A DNA stretch of 64,000 nucleotides, taken from assembly GCF_002909375.1 (NCBI RefSeq), contig NZ_PPXD01000022.1, positions 1 through 64,000 on the forward strand, read 5' to 3'. The DNA is from Cryobacterium zongtaii. Lineage in GTDB: Bacteria > Actinomycetota > Actinomycetes > Actinomycetales > Microbacteriaceae. The notes beneath the pieces are model-generated. The model was not told where the DNA came from and did not search any database. It saw only the letters and a list, made by a program, of their open reading frames with translations. The position numbers and the translations under genes are program-made. Of the stretch, positions 25,595-33,831 are shown piece by piece. How positions within the stretch are numbered: the first letter of the stretch is position 1; the number at the start of each line of letters is the position of its first letter.

Positions 25595-25658
25595 CCCGCG
25601 AAAGCGGTCGTGTGGCTGCCACCCCGCGCTGAGGCAGCACCACGGCCGCTCTCGCGGG
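25595..25658. terminator. Long bidirectional hairpin, 26-bp arms
   Basis: Arms 25595-25620 and 25633-25658 pair at 22 of 26 positions around a 12-nt loop. It lies between the convergent acs and lipase-like genes and could terminate both transcripts. Confidence 0.65.
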
Positions 25659-25676
25659 CAGCACCGCTCGCGCGGG

Positions 25677-26387
25677 TCAGGGGCGGGCGGCGGCCGCGAG
25701 CACCTGGCGAACGGTGTCGGGGTGGCTGAGGATGCGGAAGTGCCCGCCGGTGTCGATTCGCACGTTCTCGGCGCCCGTCAGGATGCTGCCATCCGGGATG
25801 TGCGGATCGAACCGCCCGAACACCGACACGATCCGGTCGTTCAGCCGGGCATCGGCGCCGAGGGCGGCGAGCTGCGGGTCGGTGCCGGCGAACGCGCGCA
25901 GGCTCGGAGTGGGCATGTACCTGGCGTATCGCGAGCCGGAGAACGGGGTGCTCACCGCCACCATCCGCTCGACACGATCGTCGGGGTCAAGCTGCGTCAT
26001 CAGGTACTTGCCGATCAGGCCGCCCTTGCTGTGCGCCACGATCACCAGGTGGTTCAGCTCGCGATCACGCAGGTACTCGGCCACGATCTCGGCCGACGGC
26101 ACCACCGGCCGCCGGTTGGTGTGCAACGGCGTCACCACGTGCACCGGATGCCCGGCGTCATGCAGCGCCTGGATCAGCGGCCGCATGAAGTGCCAGCTCT
26201 CGTAGATCCCCGGAATGATCAGCACCGGCGCCGCCTCGCCCGAGGCGAAGTCGTCGGGGTGAGTGCGGGCGACGGCACCACGCACCTGGGCGAGAACGGC
26301 GTACCGGTAGTCCAGCAGCCAGGAGCCGGCGTTCCGCAGGCCGACGCAGAGCAGGCCCCGCGCCGACCGACCAGGCTTGCGGGTCAT
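25677..26387 (-). CDS. Alpha/beta hydrolase, triacylglycerol-lipase-like
   Basis: A 236-residue serine hydrolase. VLIIPGIYESWHFMRPL forms the oxyanion-hole strand, VIVAHSKGG carries the nucleophile Ser120, and the C-terminal GGHFRIL supplies the catalytic His, with Asp probably in FGRFDPHIPDG. The AHSKGG motif (instead of GHSMG) is seen in actinobacterial lipase-like proteins that act on esters of lipids. No signal peptide is visible. Its ATG overlaps the stop of the preceding hydrolase, and both follow a diacylglycerol kinase, so a lipid or neutral glyceride substrate is a fair inference. Confidence 0.82.
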   Translation of the reverse strand: MTRKPGRSARGLLCVGLRNAGSWLLDYRYAVLAQVRGAVARTHPDDFASGEAAPVLIIPGIYESWHFMRPLIQALHDAGHPVHVVTPLHTNRRPVVPSAEIVAEYLRDRELNHLVIVAHSKGGLIGKYLMTQLDPDDRVERMVAVSTPFSGSRYARYMPTPSLRAFAGTDPQLAALGADARLNDRIVSVFGRFDPHIPDGSILTGAENVRIDTGGHFRILSHPDTVRQVLAAAARP

Positions 26388-27214
26388 GGCGTGACTGGCT
26401 CACCGTCAGGCGCGGCCGTGCGGGCGTACTCCCGGATGCCGGCCGCCGTGTCGACCGCGGCGCTGAAGTGCACGAGGTGGCGGCCGGGCAGCTCGAGCAA
26501 CTTCCCGCGTGTAGCCTGCGCGGCGAGGTGCACGCCCCAGTCGTGGCGTGACACCGGGTCGTCCTCTCCCCGGATCACCAGGGTCGGCGCGTACACCTCC
26601 CGCAGCCGCAGGTCGGTGCGGTAGGCGAGCATCGGCCGCAGGGTGGCGAGGTACCAGCGCGGACCGCACAGAAGGTAGTCGCGCACCACGATCATGGTGC
26701 CGTTGACAGGTTCCTTCAGGGTGTCCCGGCCGAGGGCAAGAGCCTGGCGCAGCGCCGAAGATCGGGTGGGGTCGGTGACACCACCGATCAAGACGAGGTG
26801 GGCGACCACTGTCGGGTGGCGCACGGCCGTCTCGGTCACGAACTGGGCGCCCATCGAATGCCCGACCAGTACGACGGGCCGCCCGCTCAGCATCGGCAGC
26901 AACTCACCGAGGTAGTCGGCGTACTGCTCGATCGACACCCCGTCCGCGGGCTTGGGCGAGCGGCCGAAGCCCGGCAGGTCCACCGAGTGCACCGCGCCCG
27001 TGGCGGCCAGCTCGGCGTGCATCCGGTCGAAGTAACGGTGCGACATGCCGATGCCGTGCACCAGCACGAACACCGGCGCGTCCGGCGTTCCCGGACCCGG
27101 TGTCGAGCGCACAGTGACGGATGCGCCGCTCTCCGGCAGCAGCAGCTCACGCACGCGACCGTCTCCGCTTGCTCGACGTGGTCGTCGTGGGGACCTGCGG
27201 GTCATCGGGAGCAT
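26384..27214 (-). CDS. Alpha/beta hydrolase
   Basis: A 276-residue alpha/beta hydrolase fold enzyme. VFVLVHGIGMSHRYFDRM carries the oxyanion HG motif, VLVGHSMGAQF the nucleophile Ser120, RGEDDPVSR the acidic residue and GRHLVHFSAA the catalytic His. The first 20 residues are basic and may not be part of the fold; a Met at position 4 is an alternative start. The substrate is unknown. It sits 3 bases after the diacylglycerol kinase and overlaps the next hydrolase by four bases, forming a three-gene unit. Confidence 0.85.
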   Translation of the reverse strand: MLPMTRRSPRRPRRASGDGRVRELLLPESGASVTVRSTPGPGTPDAPVFVLVHGIGMSHRYFDRMHAELAATGAVHSVDLPGFGRSPKPADGVSIEQYADYLGELLPMLSGRPVVLVGHSMGAQFVTETAVRHPTVVAHLVLIGGVTDPTRSSALRQALALGRDTLKEPVNGTMIVVRDYLLCGPRWYLATLRPMLAYRTDLRLREVYAPTLVIRGEDDPVSRHDWGVHLAAQATRGKLLELPGRHLVHFSAAVDTAAGIREYARTAAPDGEPVTP

Positions 27215-27217
27215 CGG

Positions 27218-28270
27218 TCACTCCTGCGGAACGCGCACGCGCAGGCCGCCGGGCAGCACCCGCGCCTTGAACGCCGTGGCGGTGCCGAAACCGTCGCCGT
27301 CGAGTTCGATCTCCTCGGGGTGGCTGAGCTTCACGGTGATCTGGCGGCCCTTGACGTAGTTGAGGGCCTCGACCTCCTTGGTCATCATGCGCCGGCCGAG
27401 CGGCGTGCGGCGCAGCACGCCGTTCTCCCACAAGACCTTGACGACGATCTGCACCCAGTGCACGAAGCCCTCCGGGCGCAGCATCAGCATCTCGAACTGC
27501 CCGTCGTCGATGACGGCCTCCGGCAGCAGCAGCACGTTGGCGGTGAGGGTACCGGTGTTGCCCACGATCACGGTGTGCGCGCGCACCGACTTGGTGGGGC
27601 CGCCGTCGAGGCTGTAGCGCAGGCGCAACTGGTTGCGGTCACGCAGGGCCGTGATGATCGCCCCCACATAGGCGAGCCAGCCGATCTTGGCCTTGAGCTC
27701 GTCGTTGGTGCTGGCGAGCATCTTGGCGTCCAAGCCCAGGCCGGCCATCACGAGGAACGCGTGCTTGCTGACGCTGTCGTCCTCGTGCCGGATCTCGATC
27801 CGGGCGATGTCGACCTTGCGGTCCTTGCCGCTGAAGGCCGTGCCGATCGAGTGTTCGAGGTTGTCGAGCGTGAGGTTGAGGTTGCGGGCCAGGAGGTTAC
27901 CGGTGCCGGACGGCAGCAGGGCCAACGCCGCGTCACTGCCGTGCACGACCTCGGCCACCGCACGCACGGTGCCGTCGCCGCCGGCGGCGATCACCATGGT
28001 GGCGCCGGCATCGATCGCGGCCTGGGCTGCGCCCTGCCCCGGGTCTTCCTTGGAGGTTTCGAACCAGAGGGTCTCCCCCCAGCCGGCCTTGGCCTCTTCG
28101 GCGGCGACGGCGCGTTTGATGTCGTCGAGGTTCACCTTGATGGGGTTGTACACCACGGCGGCCAGTCCGGCTGCGCTCTCCCGGGCGGGCGCGGCATCCG
28201 CGGTCGCGGTCTTGTCGTCGATCGGGTCGTCGGTCGGAATGTCGGTCGGGATGTCGGACGGTGTCGACAT
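27218..28270 (-). CDS. Diacylglycerol/lipid kinase (DagK family)
   Basis: A 350-residue lipid kinase. GGDGT (97-101) is the nucleotide-binding signature and LPSGTGNLLARNLNL the following conserved loop; VMAGLGLDAKML and DDGQFEMLML complete the DAGK/LCB5-type pattern. It would phosphorylate diacylglycerol to phosphatidic acid at the inner membrane, recycling lipid head-group turnover products. The first 30 residues are an acidic Thr/Asp/Pro-rich tail with a repeated IPTD unit. It is the first gene of an operon with two alpha/beta hydrolases, and it is divergent from lspA. Confidence 0.88.
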   Translation of the reverse strand: MSTPSDIPTDIPTDDPIDDKTATADAAPARESAAGLAAVVYNPIKVNLDDIKRAVAAEEAKAGWGETLWFETSKEDPGQGAAQAAIDAGATMVIAAGGDGTVRAVAEVVHGSDAALALLPSGTGNLLARNLNLTLDNLEHSIGTAFSGKDRKVDIARIEIRHEDDSVSKHAFLVMAGLGLDAKMLASTNDELKAKIGWLAYVGAIITALRDRNQLRLRYSLDGGPTKSVRAHTVIVGNTGTLTANVLLLPEAVIDDGQFEMLMLRPEGFVHWVQIVVKVLWENGVLRRTPLGRRMMTKEVEALNYVKGRQITVKLSHPEEIELDGDGFGTATAFKARVLPGGLRVRVPQE

Positions 28271-28431
28271 GCGCGCTCTCCTCAGGCAGATGAGCGGATG
28301 ATTCCGCTCGGGTGAATCCCGCGGCAGCCGGCAGGCTCAGCGTGCGGGTGCACCAACGCTACACGCCTCGCTTGGGAAGGGTTCTGTGAGCCGCGCCGCG
28401 CCTGGCACCCGATCGCTGGGATGATGGAGGG

Positions 28432-29031
28432 GTGACTTCTGCCTCCCAGACTCCGCTGCCGGCCTCTACCCGCTCGCGGCGGGCCTCCCGGTTGGCCTGG
28501 CCCGCCTTCGGCATCGCCCTGCTCGTGATCCTCATCGACCAGGCCTCCAAGTGGTGGGCCGAGGCCGAACTCGCCGATGGCAGGGTCATTCCGGTGATCG
28601 GGGACATCATCCGTTTTGTGCTCGTCTACAACCCCGGCGCCGCATTCTCGATCGGCTCCGACTTCACCTGGGTGTTCGCGGTGCTCGCCGCCGGCGCCGT
28701 GGTGTGGATCACCATGCTCACCTGGCGGGTCGAGTCCCGCGGCTGGATGGTCGCCCTCGGCCTGCTGCTCGGCGGTGCCACCACCCACCTCGGTGACCGG
28801 CTCTTCCGCGAGCCCGGCTTCGCCCGCGGCCACGTGGTGGACTTCATCGGCTACGGCAACCTGTTCATCGGCAACGTCGCCGACATCGCGATCTTCGCCG
28901 GCGCAATCATGCTGGCGATCCTCACCGTGATGGGCGTGCACCTGCGCCGCCCGGATGCGGAGCCCGCCGAGACCGGCGCCGCTGCCTCCACCAGCTCCTC
29001 CACACCGGAGGACCCCGACACCAGGCCGTAA
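28432..29031 (+). CDS. lspA: Lipoprotein signal peptidase LspA
   Basis: A 199-residue membrane aspartic protease that cleaves signal peptides of diacylglyceryl-modified prolipoproteins. Family boxes visible: IDQASK (first helix), NPGAAFSIG, GGATTHLGDRLFREPG, VVDFI (catalytic Asp) and GNVADIAI (second catalytic Asp). The usual GN before the LxDR of the third box is TH here; both catalytic Asp residues remain, so activity is expected. The C-terminal 30 residues are an acidic Ser/Thr-rich tail. The GTG at 28432 is only one base after GGAGG, an unusually short spacing. The window encodes at least three lipoproteins it could process. Confidence 0.9.
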   Translation: MTSASQTPLPASTRSRRASRLAWPAFGIALLVILIDQASKWWAEAELADGRVIPVIGDIIRFVLVYNPGAAFSIGSDFTWVFAVLAAGAVVWITMLTWRVESRGWMVALGLLLGGATTHLGDRLFREPGFARGHVVDFIGYGNLFIGNVADIAIFAGAIMLAILTVMGVHLRRPDAEPAETGAAASTSSSTPEDPDTRP

Positions 29032-29061
29032 GTCGACCCGGGCGATGCTACCGTCTGAGGC

Positions 29062-29466
29062 ATGGACACGATGATGCTCGAAGGGGTGACGTTGCTGGCC
29101 GACGACGTGGCCGGCATGGCCGACTTCTACGAGCATGCGCTCGGATTCGAGGTGACCGTGCGAGAGCCGGACTACGTGGCGCTCGGCGGCCCCATCGGGG
29201 TGCGGCTCGCCATCTTCCGGCGCGCCGGCATGGGAGCGCACACCCACGACCATCCGTCGTTCGTGGCGCCGCGAAGCGGCCAGGCCGTGGAGCTGAACTT
29301 CCAGTGCGGCACCCCGAACCAGGTGCGCACCCGGTTCGCCGAGCTCGTCGAGCGTGGAGCGGTGGCCATCGCCGCACCAGCGGAGCGCGACTGGGGGCAC
29401 CTGACCGGCTTCTTCGCCGACCCCGAGGGCAACATCCATTCACTGTTCGCGGTGCTGCCCGCCTGA
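29062..29466 (+). CDS. VOC/glyoxalase-fold protein
   Basis: A 134-residue vicinal-oxygen-chelate family protein. The two beta-alpha-beta-beta-beta halves are recognisable: VTLLADDVAGMADFYEHALGF opens the first and the segment from VELNFQ to FFADPEGNIHSLFAV the second. The terminal GNIHSLF holds a usual metal-ligand position of the family. Members include glyoxalases, dioxygenases and resistance proteins; nothing here identifies the reaction. It is 30 bases downstream of lspA and 36 bases upstream of the LLM oxidoreductase. Confidence 0.8.
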   Translation: MDTMMLEGVTLLADDVAGMADFYEHALGFEVTVREPDYVALGGPIGVRLAIFRRAGMGAHTHDHPSFVAPRSGQAVELNFQCGTPNQVRTRFAELVERGAVAIAAPAERDWGHLTGFFADPEGNIHSLFAVLPA

Positions 29467-29502
29467 CGCCGTTTCCGCCGCCGCCACCCCTAGGCTGGGC
29501 CC

Positions 29503-30495
29503 ATGCGATTCGGACTCTTCATTCCCCAAGGCTGGCGTCACGACCTCGTCGGCATCGACCCCGCCCAGCAGTGGGCCACCATGAGCGGCCTCGCCGCGCA
29601 CGCGGATGCCGGCGCCTGGGAATCGATCTGGGTGTACGACCACTTCCACACGGTTCCGGTGCCCAGCGAAGAGGCCACCCACGAGGCGTGGACCCTGATG
29701 AGCGCCTTCGCCGCCACCACCAGTCGGGTGCGGCTCGGCCAAATGTGCACCTGCATGAGCTACCGCAACCCCGCGTACCTGGCCAAGGTGGCCTCCACGA
29801 TCGACACCATCTCCGGCGGCCGCGTCGAGATGGGCATCGGCGCCGGCTGGTACGAGCACGAGTGGCGTGCATACGGTTACGGCTTCCCGCGTGCCGGCGA
29901 ACGCCTCTCCCGTCTCGATGAGGGTGTGCAGATCATGCAGCAGGCCTGGACCACCGGCACCGCCACCCTCGACGGTGAGCACTACCAGGTGGACGGCGCC
30001 ATCGTGCGGCCGTTGCCGCTGCAGGAGGGCGGCATCCCGATCTGGATCGCCGGCGGCGGCGAGAAGGTCACCCTGCGCATCGCGGCGCAGTACGCGAACT
30101 ACACCAACTTCGACGGCACCCCAGAGGGCTTCACGCACAAGAGCGACCTGCTGCGCGAGCACTGCGCCACCCTCGGCACCGACTTCGACGCCATCGTGCG
30201 CTCGGCCAACTACAACACCGTGATCGGCCGCGACGAGGCCGAGGTCGCCGAACGGCTGGATGCCATCGAGGCCCGGGTCACCCCGTATCTCGGCGTCGAG
30301 GGCGCGGCGAGCTTCATGGCCGAGTACCGCAGCGGCGAGGCGCAGGGCGTGGGCACGCCCGAGCAGATCGTGGAGCGCCTGAACGGCATGAAGCAGCGCG
30401 GCCTCGGCTACGCGATCCACTACTTCCCCGAGGCGGCCTACGACAGGTCCGGCCTGGAGCTGTTCGAGCGCGAGGTCATGCCGGCCCTGCTGTAG
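29503..30495 (+). CDS. LLM-class F420-dependent oxidoreductase
   Basis: A 330-residue luciferase-like TIM-barrel enzyme. MRFGLFIPQGWRHDLVGI, WVYDHF, the cis-peptide region LGQMCTCMSYRNPAYLAK and GIGAGWYEHEWRAYGY are typical of the actinobacterial F420 group that reduces or oxidises small organic substrates using coenzyme F420. The family also contains FMN-dependent members, so the cofactor is inferred. The substrate is unknown. ATG 29503 is close to a TAGGCT -10-like box (29491-29496), so the message could be leaderless. Confidence 0.88.
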   Translation: MRFGLFIPQGWRHDLVGIDPAQQWATMSGLAAHADAGAWESIWVYDHFHTVPVPSEEATHEAWTLMSAFAATTSRVRLGQMCTCMSYRNPAYLAKVASTIDTISGGRVEMGIGAGWYEHEWRAYGYGFPRAGERLSRLDEGVQIMQQAWTTGTATLDGEHYQVDGAIVRPLPLQEGGIPIWIAGGGEKVTLRIAAQYANYTNFDGTPEGFTHKSDLLREHCATLGTDFDAIVRSANYNTVIGRDEAEVAERLDAIEARVTPYLGVEGAASFMAEYRSGEAQGVGTPEQIVERLNGMKQRGLGYAIHYFPEAAYDRSGLELFEREVMPALL

Positions 30496-30594
30496 CGCTC
30501 GCCCGTCGCCCGCCCGCCCCTTCTCGGTGTCGGGCGGCGACGGATGCGATAATCGAACAGGTCGCGACAGCCTGCCAGGGCTGGCTCCGACCGA

Positions 30595-30614
30595 GAGTCC
30601 CGCGTGCACGACTC
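30595..30614 (+). other. Hairpin in methyltransferase 5' leader
   Basis: GAGTC (30595-30599) and GACTC (30610-30614) flank a 10-nt loop in the region between a GATAAT -10-like box (30547-30552) and ATG 30653. The roughly 95-nt leader matches no riboswitch class I know. Confidence 0.3.
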
Positions 30615-30652
30615 GGGCGGATACGAAACCCAGCGGCACAAGATCGGACACC

Positions 30653-31825
30653 ATGTCCAGCACGAACACCCCCGACGGCACCCAGAGCACCGAATCGGGA
30701 AGCATCAACACCCCCGCAGACATCCACTGGCGTGACGGCGACACCGAGCACACCGCCCGCTGGCACTCCGAGGGCGGCTGGCCGGCCCCCAAGCGTGTGG
30801 TCGTCGTCGACGACACCCTCACCGCGGATGCCGCGTACAGGCTGGCGAAGTCCGGCACCGGCCTGCTCTGGCAGGGCGACTTCCAGAACGCCCGGCAGTT
30901 GCTCACGGCGATGGCCCGTCGCGTTGACCGGCACCGACGCACTCCCAGCGACTCGCTCAAGGCCGCGTTCGAGGTGGGCCGCACCGAGGCCATGCGCCGC
31001 GCAAGGCTGTTGGGCCTGGTGCTCGTCTCCCTCGACGCCGACCGCACCCTGAGCCTCCGCCGCGCCCCCGACGTGCGTCAGGCCTGCGATGAGGCGTACG
31101 GCCCCAGCACCACCGCGTCGGTCACCTCGCTCCGCGAACTGCTCGGCGTGATCGGCGCGCACGAGTGGCGCGTCAAGGGTGTGCCGGTCGCGGCGCTCGG
31201 CGCGAGCATCCACCCGCACTACGGCGTCTTCTCGCCGGTCCGCGGCGAATACCTCGACCTCGTCGCCACCGCTCCGCTGCCCGCGACAGGGTCGGCGTTC
31301 GACATCGGCACCGGCTCCGGCGTCATCGCCGCGATCCTGGCCCGCCGCGGCATCGACAAAGTGGTGGCCACCGACACGTCGGCACGAGCACTGGCCTGCG
31401 CCAGAGAGAACCTGAAACGCCTGGGCCTGGCCGACCGGGTCGACGTTCTCGACGCCGATCTGTTCCCGGCGGGTCGGGCCGACCTTGTGGTCTGCAACCC
31501 GCCCTGGCTGCCGGCCTCGGCCGCGACGAGCACCGACGCCGCCGTCTACGACCCCGACAGCAGCATGTTGCGCGGCTTCCTGGCCGGGCTCGCCGGGCAC
31601 CTCACCGATGGCGGCGAGGGCTGGCTGATCCTCTCCAACCTGGCCGAGCTGCTCGGGTTGCGCTCCCGCGGCACGCTGCTCGACCTCATCGACGACGCCG
31701 GCCTCACGGTGATCGCGCGCCTGGACACCCGCCCCACCCATCACAAGGTCGCCGACACGACCGACCCCCTGCATGCCGCCAGGGCCGCCGAGGTCACCTC
31801 GGTCTGGCGGTTGCGCCGGGCCTGA
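30653..31825 (+). CDS. Class I SAM-dependent methyltransferase (HemK/RsmC-like)
   Basis: A 390-residue methyltransferase. The SAM motif FDIGTGSGVIAAI (Asp217 region) and the NPPW motif near 281 place it with the N-methyltransferases that modify glutamine or nucleobase amino groups (HemK/PrmC, RsmC, RlmG). The N-terminal 190 residues form a separate domain with VVVVDDTLTADAAYRLA and ALGASIHPHYGVFSP, as in two-domain rRNA methylases, so an rRNA or protein substrate is likely. An in-frame upstream start at 30527 exists but has noncoding composition; ATG 30653 is preferred. Confidence 0.82.
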   Translation: MSSTNTPDGTQSTESGSINTPADIHWRDGDTEHTARWHSEGGWPAPKRVVVVDDTLTADAAYRLAKSGTGLLWQGDFQNARQLLTAMARRVDRHRRTPSDSLKAAFEVGRTEAMRRARLLGLVLVSLDADRTLSLRRAPDVRQACDEAYGPSTTASVTSLRELLGVIGAHEWRVKGVPVAALGASIHPHYGVFSPVRGEYLDLVATAPLPATGSAFDIGTGSGVIAAILARRGIDKVVATDTSARALACARENLKRLGLADRVDVLDADLFPAGRADLVVCNPPWLPASAATSTDAAVYDPDSSMLRGFLAGLAGHLTDGGEGWLILSNLAELLGLRSRGTLLDLIDDAGLTVIARLDTRPTHHKVADTTDPLHAARAAEVTSVWRLRRA

Positions 31826-31863
31826 TCCGCCCGACCCCACCGGCCGCCGGGCCCGACCGCGTC

Positions 31864-32244
31864 CTAGCCTGGCGGGCTCGACGTCTCAGTTTTTCCCATC
31901 ATCCGCCACCTGGCCCACGGCCAGACGCCGTCCATCTCCACCTCGAGCGAGAAGCTCAGCAGCACCCGGATGATCACGATCGCCCCGAGCACCAGCACGC
32001 TCTCCACCGTGGGTTCCACCACGATGGTGCGGATGATGTCGGCCACGATCAGCACCTCCAGGCCCAGCAGAATGGCCCGGCCAAGCTCCCGGCGCATGGT
32101 CTGGTACGCCGTCGCCCGGGTGTCCGCGCGCAGCATCCGCGGGATGCCGGCTACCAGCGCCGCCAGCCCGCCGAACACCATGATGGCCGCACCCACCACC
32201 TCGACCACTCGCACGGCCGCCTCGACCACTGCCTCGAACGTCAT
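31864..32244 (-). CDS. DUF1622 family membrane protein
   Basis: A 126-residue integral membrane protein starting MTFEAVVEAAVRVVEVVGAA, preceded by a GGGAG-type site. Three hydrophobic helices (about residues 8-36, 58-78 and 84-104) and the pattern RRELGRAILLGLEVLIVADIIRT identify the DUF1622 family, widespread in actinobacteria with no known function. The tail is basic then polar. A start at 32265 (GTG) is possible but less likely. It is convergent with the methyltransferase gene, with only 38 bases between stops. Confidence 0.8.
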   Translation of the reverse strand: MTFEAVVEAAVRVVEVVGAAIMVFGGLAALVAGIPRMLRADTRATAYQTMRRELGRAILLGLEVLIVADIIRTIVVEPTVESVLVLGAIVIIRVLLSFSLEVEMDGVWPWARWRMMGKTETSSPPG

Positions 32245-32312
32245 CCGCGCATCTCCCGCCGTCACCGTTGGCGCGAAGATACTCCCTCCACAGGCTCGAC
32301 CGGCAGCAGCAC

Positions 32313-32384
32313 AGGCGAAGAAATTCCCGAAACGCCGTCTGCGCGGGGTGCTCGGCCGGCGTTTCGGCGAAAAATTCCGCCTTT
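32313..32384. repeat. Long imperfect palindrome upstream of MFS gene
   Basis: The inner arms CCGAAACGCCG (32327-32337) and CGGCGTTTCGG (32357-32367) are perfect, and pairing extends outward to 32313 and 32384. It lies in the intergenic region between divergent DUF1622 and MFS genes, where a terminator is not needed, and its right arm ends AAATTCCGCCTTTA, similar to 6771-6785. Confidence 0.6.
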
Positions 32385-32448
32385 ACGTCACCGGCCGTAG
32401 GCTGATCGACACCGCAGCGCACCACACAGTCAACCAACAGGGATCCCG

Positions 32449-33705
32449 ATGACCACACCCCGCCGTCCCGCCGGAACGGATGCGAGCGCGCACCCCCGCC
32501 TGCAGCGGAAGGTCGTGCGGGTGCTCGTCCTCGGCCAGATCCTCGGTGGCATCGGCATGGGTGCCACGCTCTCGCTCGGCGCCCTGCTCGCCGCCCAGCT
32601 CTCCGGCTCGAATGCCTGGTCGGGCATGGCCGCCACGATGAGCACGCTGGGCGCGGCCCTGGTGGCCGTGCCGCTTGCCCGACTGGCCCAGGCCAGCGGC
32701 CGGCGCCGGTCCCTCGCCACCGGCGCCGGGATCGCCGGCGTCGGTGCCATCCTGGCCATCACATCGGTCGCGCTGGACACCTTCCCGCTGCTGCTGCTCG
32801 CCCTGATGCTGCTGGGCGCGGGCTCGGCCACCAACCTGCAGGCCCGGTTCGCCGCCACCGACCTGGCCGGCGCCACCACTCGCGCCCGTGACCTCTCGAT
32901 CGTGGTGTGGTCGACCACCATCGGCGCGGTCCTCGGCCCCAACCTGTTCGGTCCCGGCGAGGTCGTCGGCGCGCAGCTCGGCCTGCCGCCGCTGACCGGG
33001 GCATTCGCCTTCTCCCTCGCCGCTCAGGTCGGTGCCGCCCTGGTCTACACGATCGGGCTCCGCCCCGACCCGCTGCTCACCGCCCTGTCGGTGCGCGAGG
33101 CGCGGCCGACAAGCACCCGGCAGCACGGCGGCCTGGCCATCGTGCGCTCCAACCCGCTGGCCCGTTATGCCGTGGTGGTCATCGCCCTCAGCCACGCCAC
33201 CATGGTGGCGCTGATGTCGATGGCCCCGGTGCATCTCTCCGAGCACGGCGCCTCGCTCACCATCGTGGGCCTCACCATCAGCCTGCACGTGGCCGGTATG
33301 TACGCGCTGTCGCCGCTGTTCGGCGCCCTGGCCGACCGGCTGGGCCGGGTGCCGGTGATCCTGGCCGGCCAGGCCCTGCTGTTGGCCGCGCTCGTGCTGT
33401 TCTGGCTCGCCGGCGAGAACGCCACCGCCATGACAGTCGGGCTGATCCTGCTCGGGCTCGGCTGGTCGGCATCCGTCGTGGCCGGCTCGGCGCTGATCAC
33501 GGAGGCCGTGGGGGTGCACGACAGGTCGGCGCTACAGGGTTTCTCCGACCTGTCGATGAACGCCGCCGGCGCCCTCGGCGGGGCGCTCGCCGGTCCGGTC
33601 CTGCTGCTGGTGGGCTACTCGGGCCTCGGCGTCGCCGCCATGGCCCTTGTCGCGGTGGTGGCGGCCTGGTCGCTGCTGCGTCGCCCGGCACCCACGCTCA
33701 GTTGA
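32449..33705 (+). CDS. MFS transporter
   Basis: A 418-residue major facilitator superfamily protein with twelve hydrophobic segments. The loop between helices 2 and 3 reads PLARLAQASGRRRSLA, and the matching loop in the second half is GALADRLGRVPVILAGQ, the classic G-x-x-x-D-R-x-G-R-x-x motif A. The first copy is degenerate (Gln-Ala in place of the usual Asp-Arg). The substrate cannot be inferred; drug or metabolite export is common for this type. ATG 32449 follows an AACAGGGATCCC leader. It is convergent with the CNNM gene across the 33719-33798 site array. Confidence 0.88.
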   Translation: MTTPRRPAGTDASAHPRLQRKVVRVLVLGQILGGIGMGATLSLGALLAAQLSGSNAWSGMAATMSTLGAALVAVPLARLAQASGRRRSLATGAGIAGVGAILAITSVALDTFPLLLLALMLLGAGSATNLQARFAATDLAGATTRARDLSIVVWSTTIGAVLGPNLFGPGEVVGAQLGLPPLTGAFAFSLAAQVGAALVYTIGLRPDPLLTALSVREARPTSTRQHGGLAIVRSNPLARYAVVVIALSHATMVALMSMAPVHLSEHGASLTIVGLTISLHVAGMYALSPLFGALADRLGRVPVILAGQALLLAALVLFWLAGENATAMTVGLILLGLGWSASVVAGSALITEAVGVHDRSALQGFSDLSMNAAGALGGALAGPVLLLVGYSGLGVAAMALVAVVAAWSLLRRPAPTLS

Positions 33706-33718
33706 GGCACTCACCGGT

Positions 33719-33798
33719 CGCTTATTAGGACAAAGTTCGTTTAATAGGATGCTTTGCCCGATTCGGTCCTAATAAACGCACTACTTCCTAATAAAACG
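33719..33798. repeat. Four TCCTAATAAACG-type sites in an 80-bp dyad
   Basis: Minus-oriented sites CGCTTATTAGGA (33719-33730) and CGTTTAATAGGA (33738-33749), then plus-oriented TCCTAATAAACG (33767-33778) and TCCTAATAAAACG (33786-33798). Site starts are 19 bp apart in each pair, and the two pairs are mirror images, so the whole forms an AT-rich long palindrome between convergent genes. It could be a bidirectional terminator or a protein-binding array. Confidence 0.8.
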
Positions 33799-33831
33799 GT
33801 GCGCTTGCCTCCTGGGCACCCACCACGCCGG

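Noticed and set aside
28432-29031. LspA with TH in place of the usual GN in box III as a broken enzyme
   Set aside because: Both catalytic Asp residues and other boxes are intact; the change is probably a clade variant.
30653-31825. Start at 30527 for the methyltransferase
   Set aside because: The 42 extra residues look noncoding and would remove the promoter-like region.
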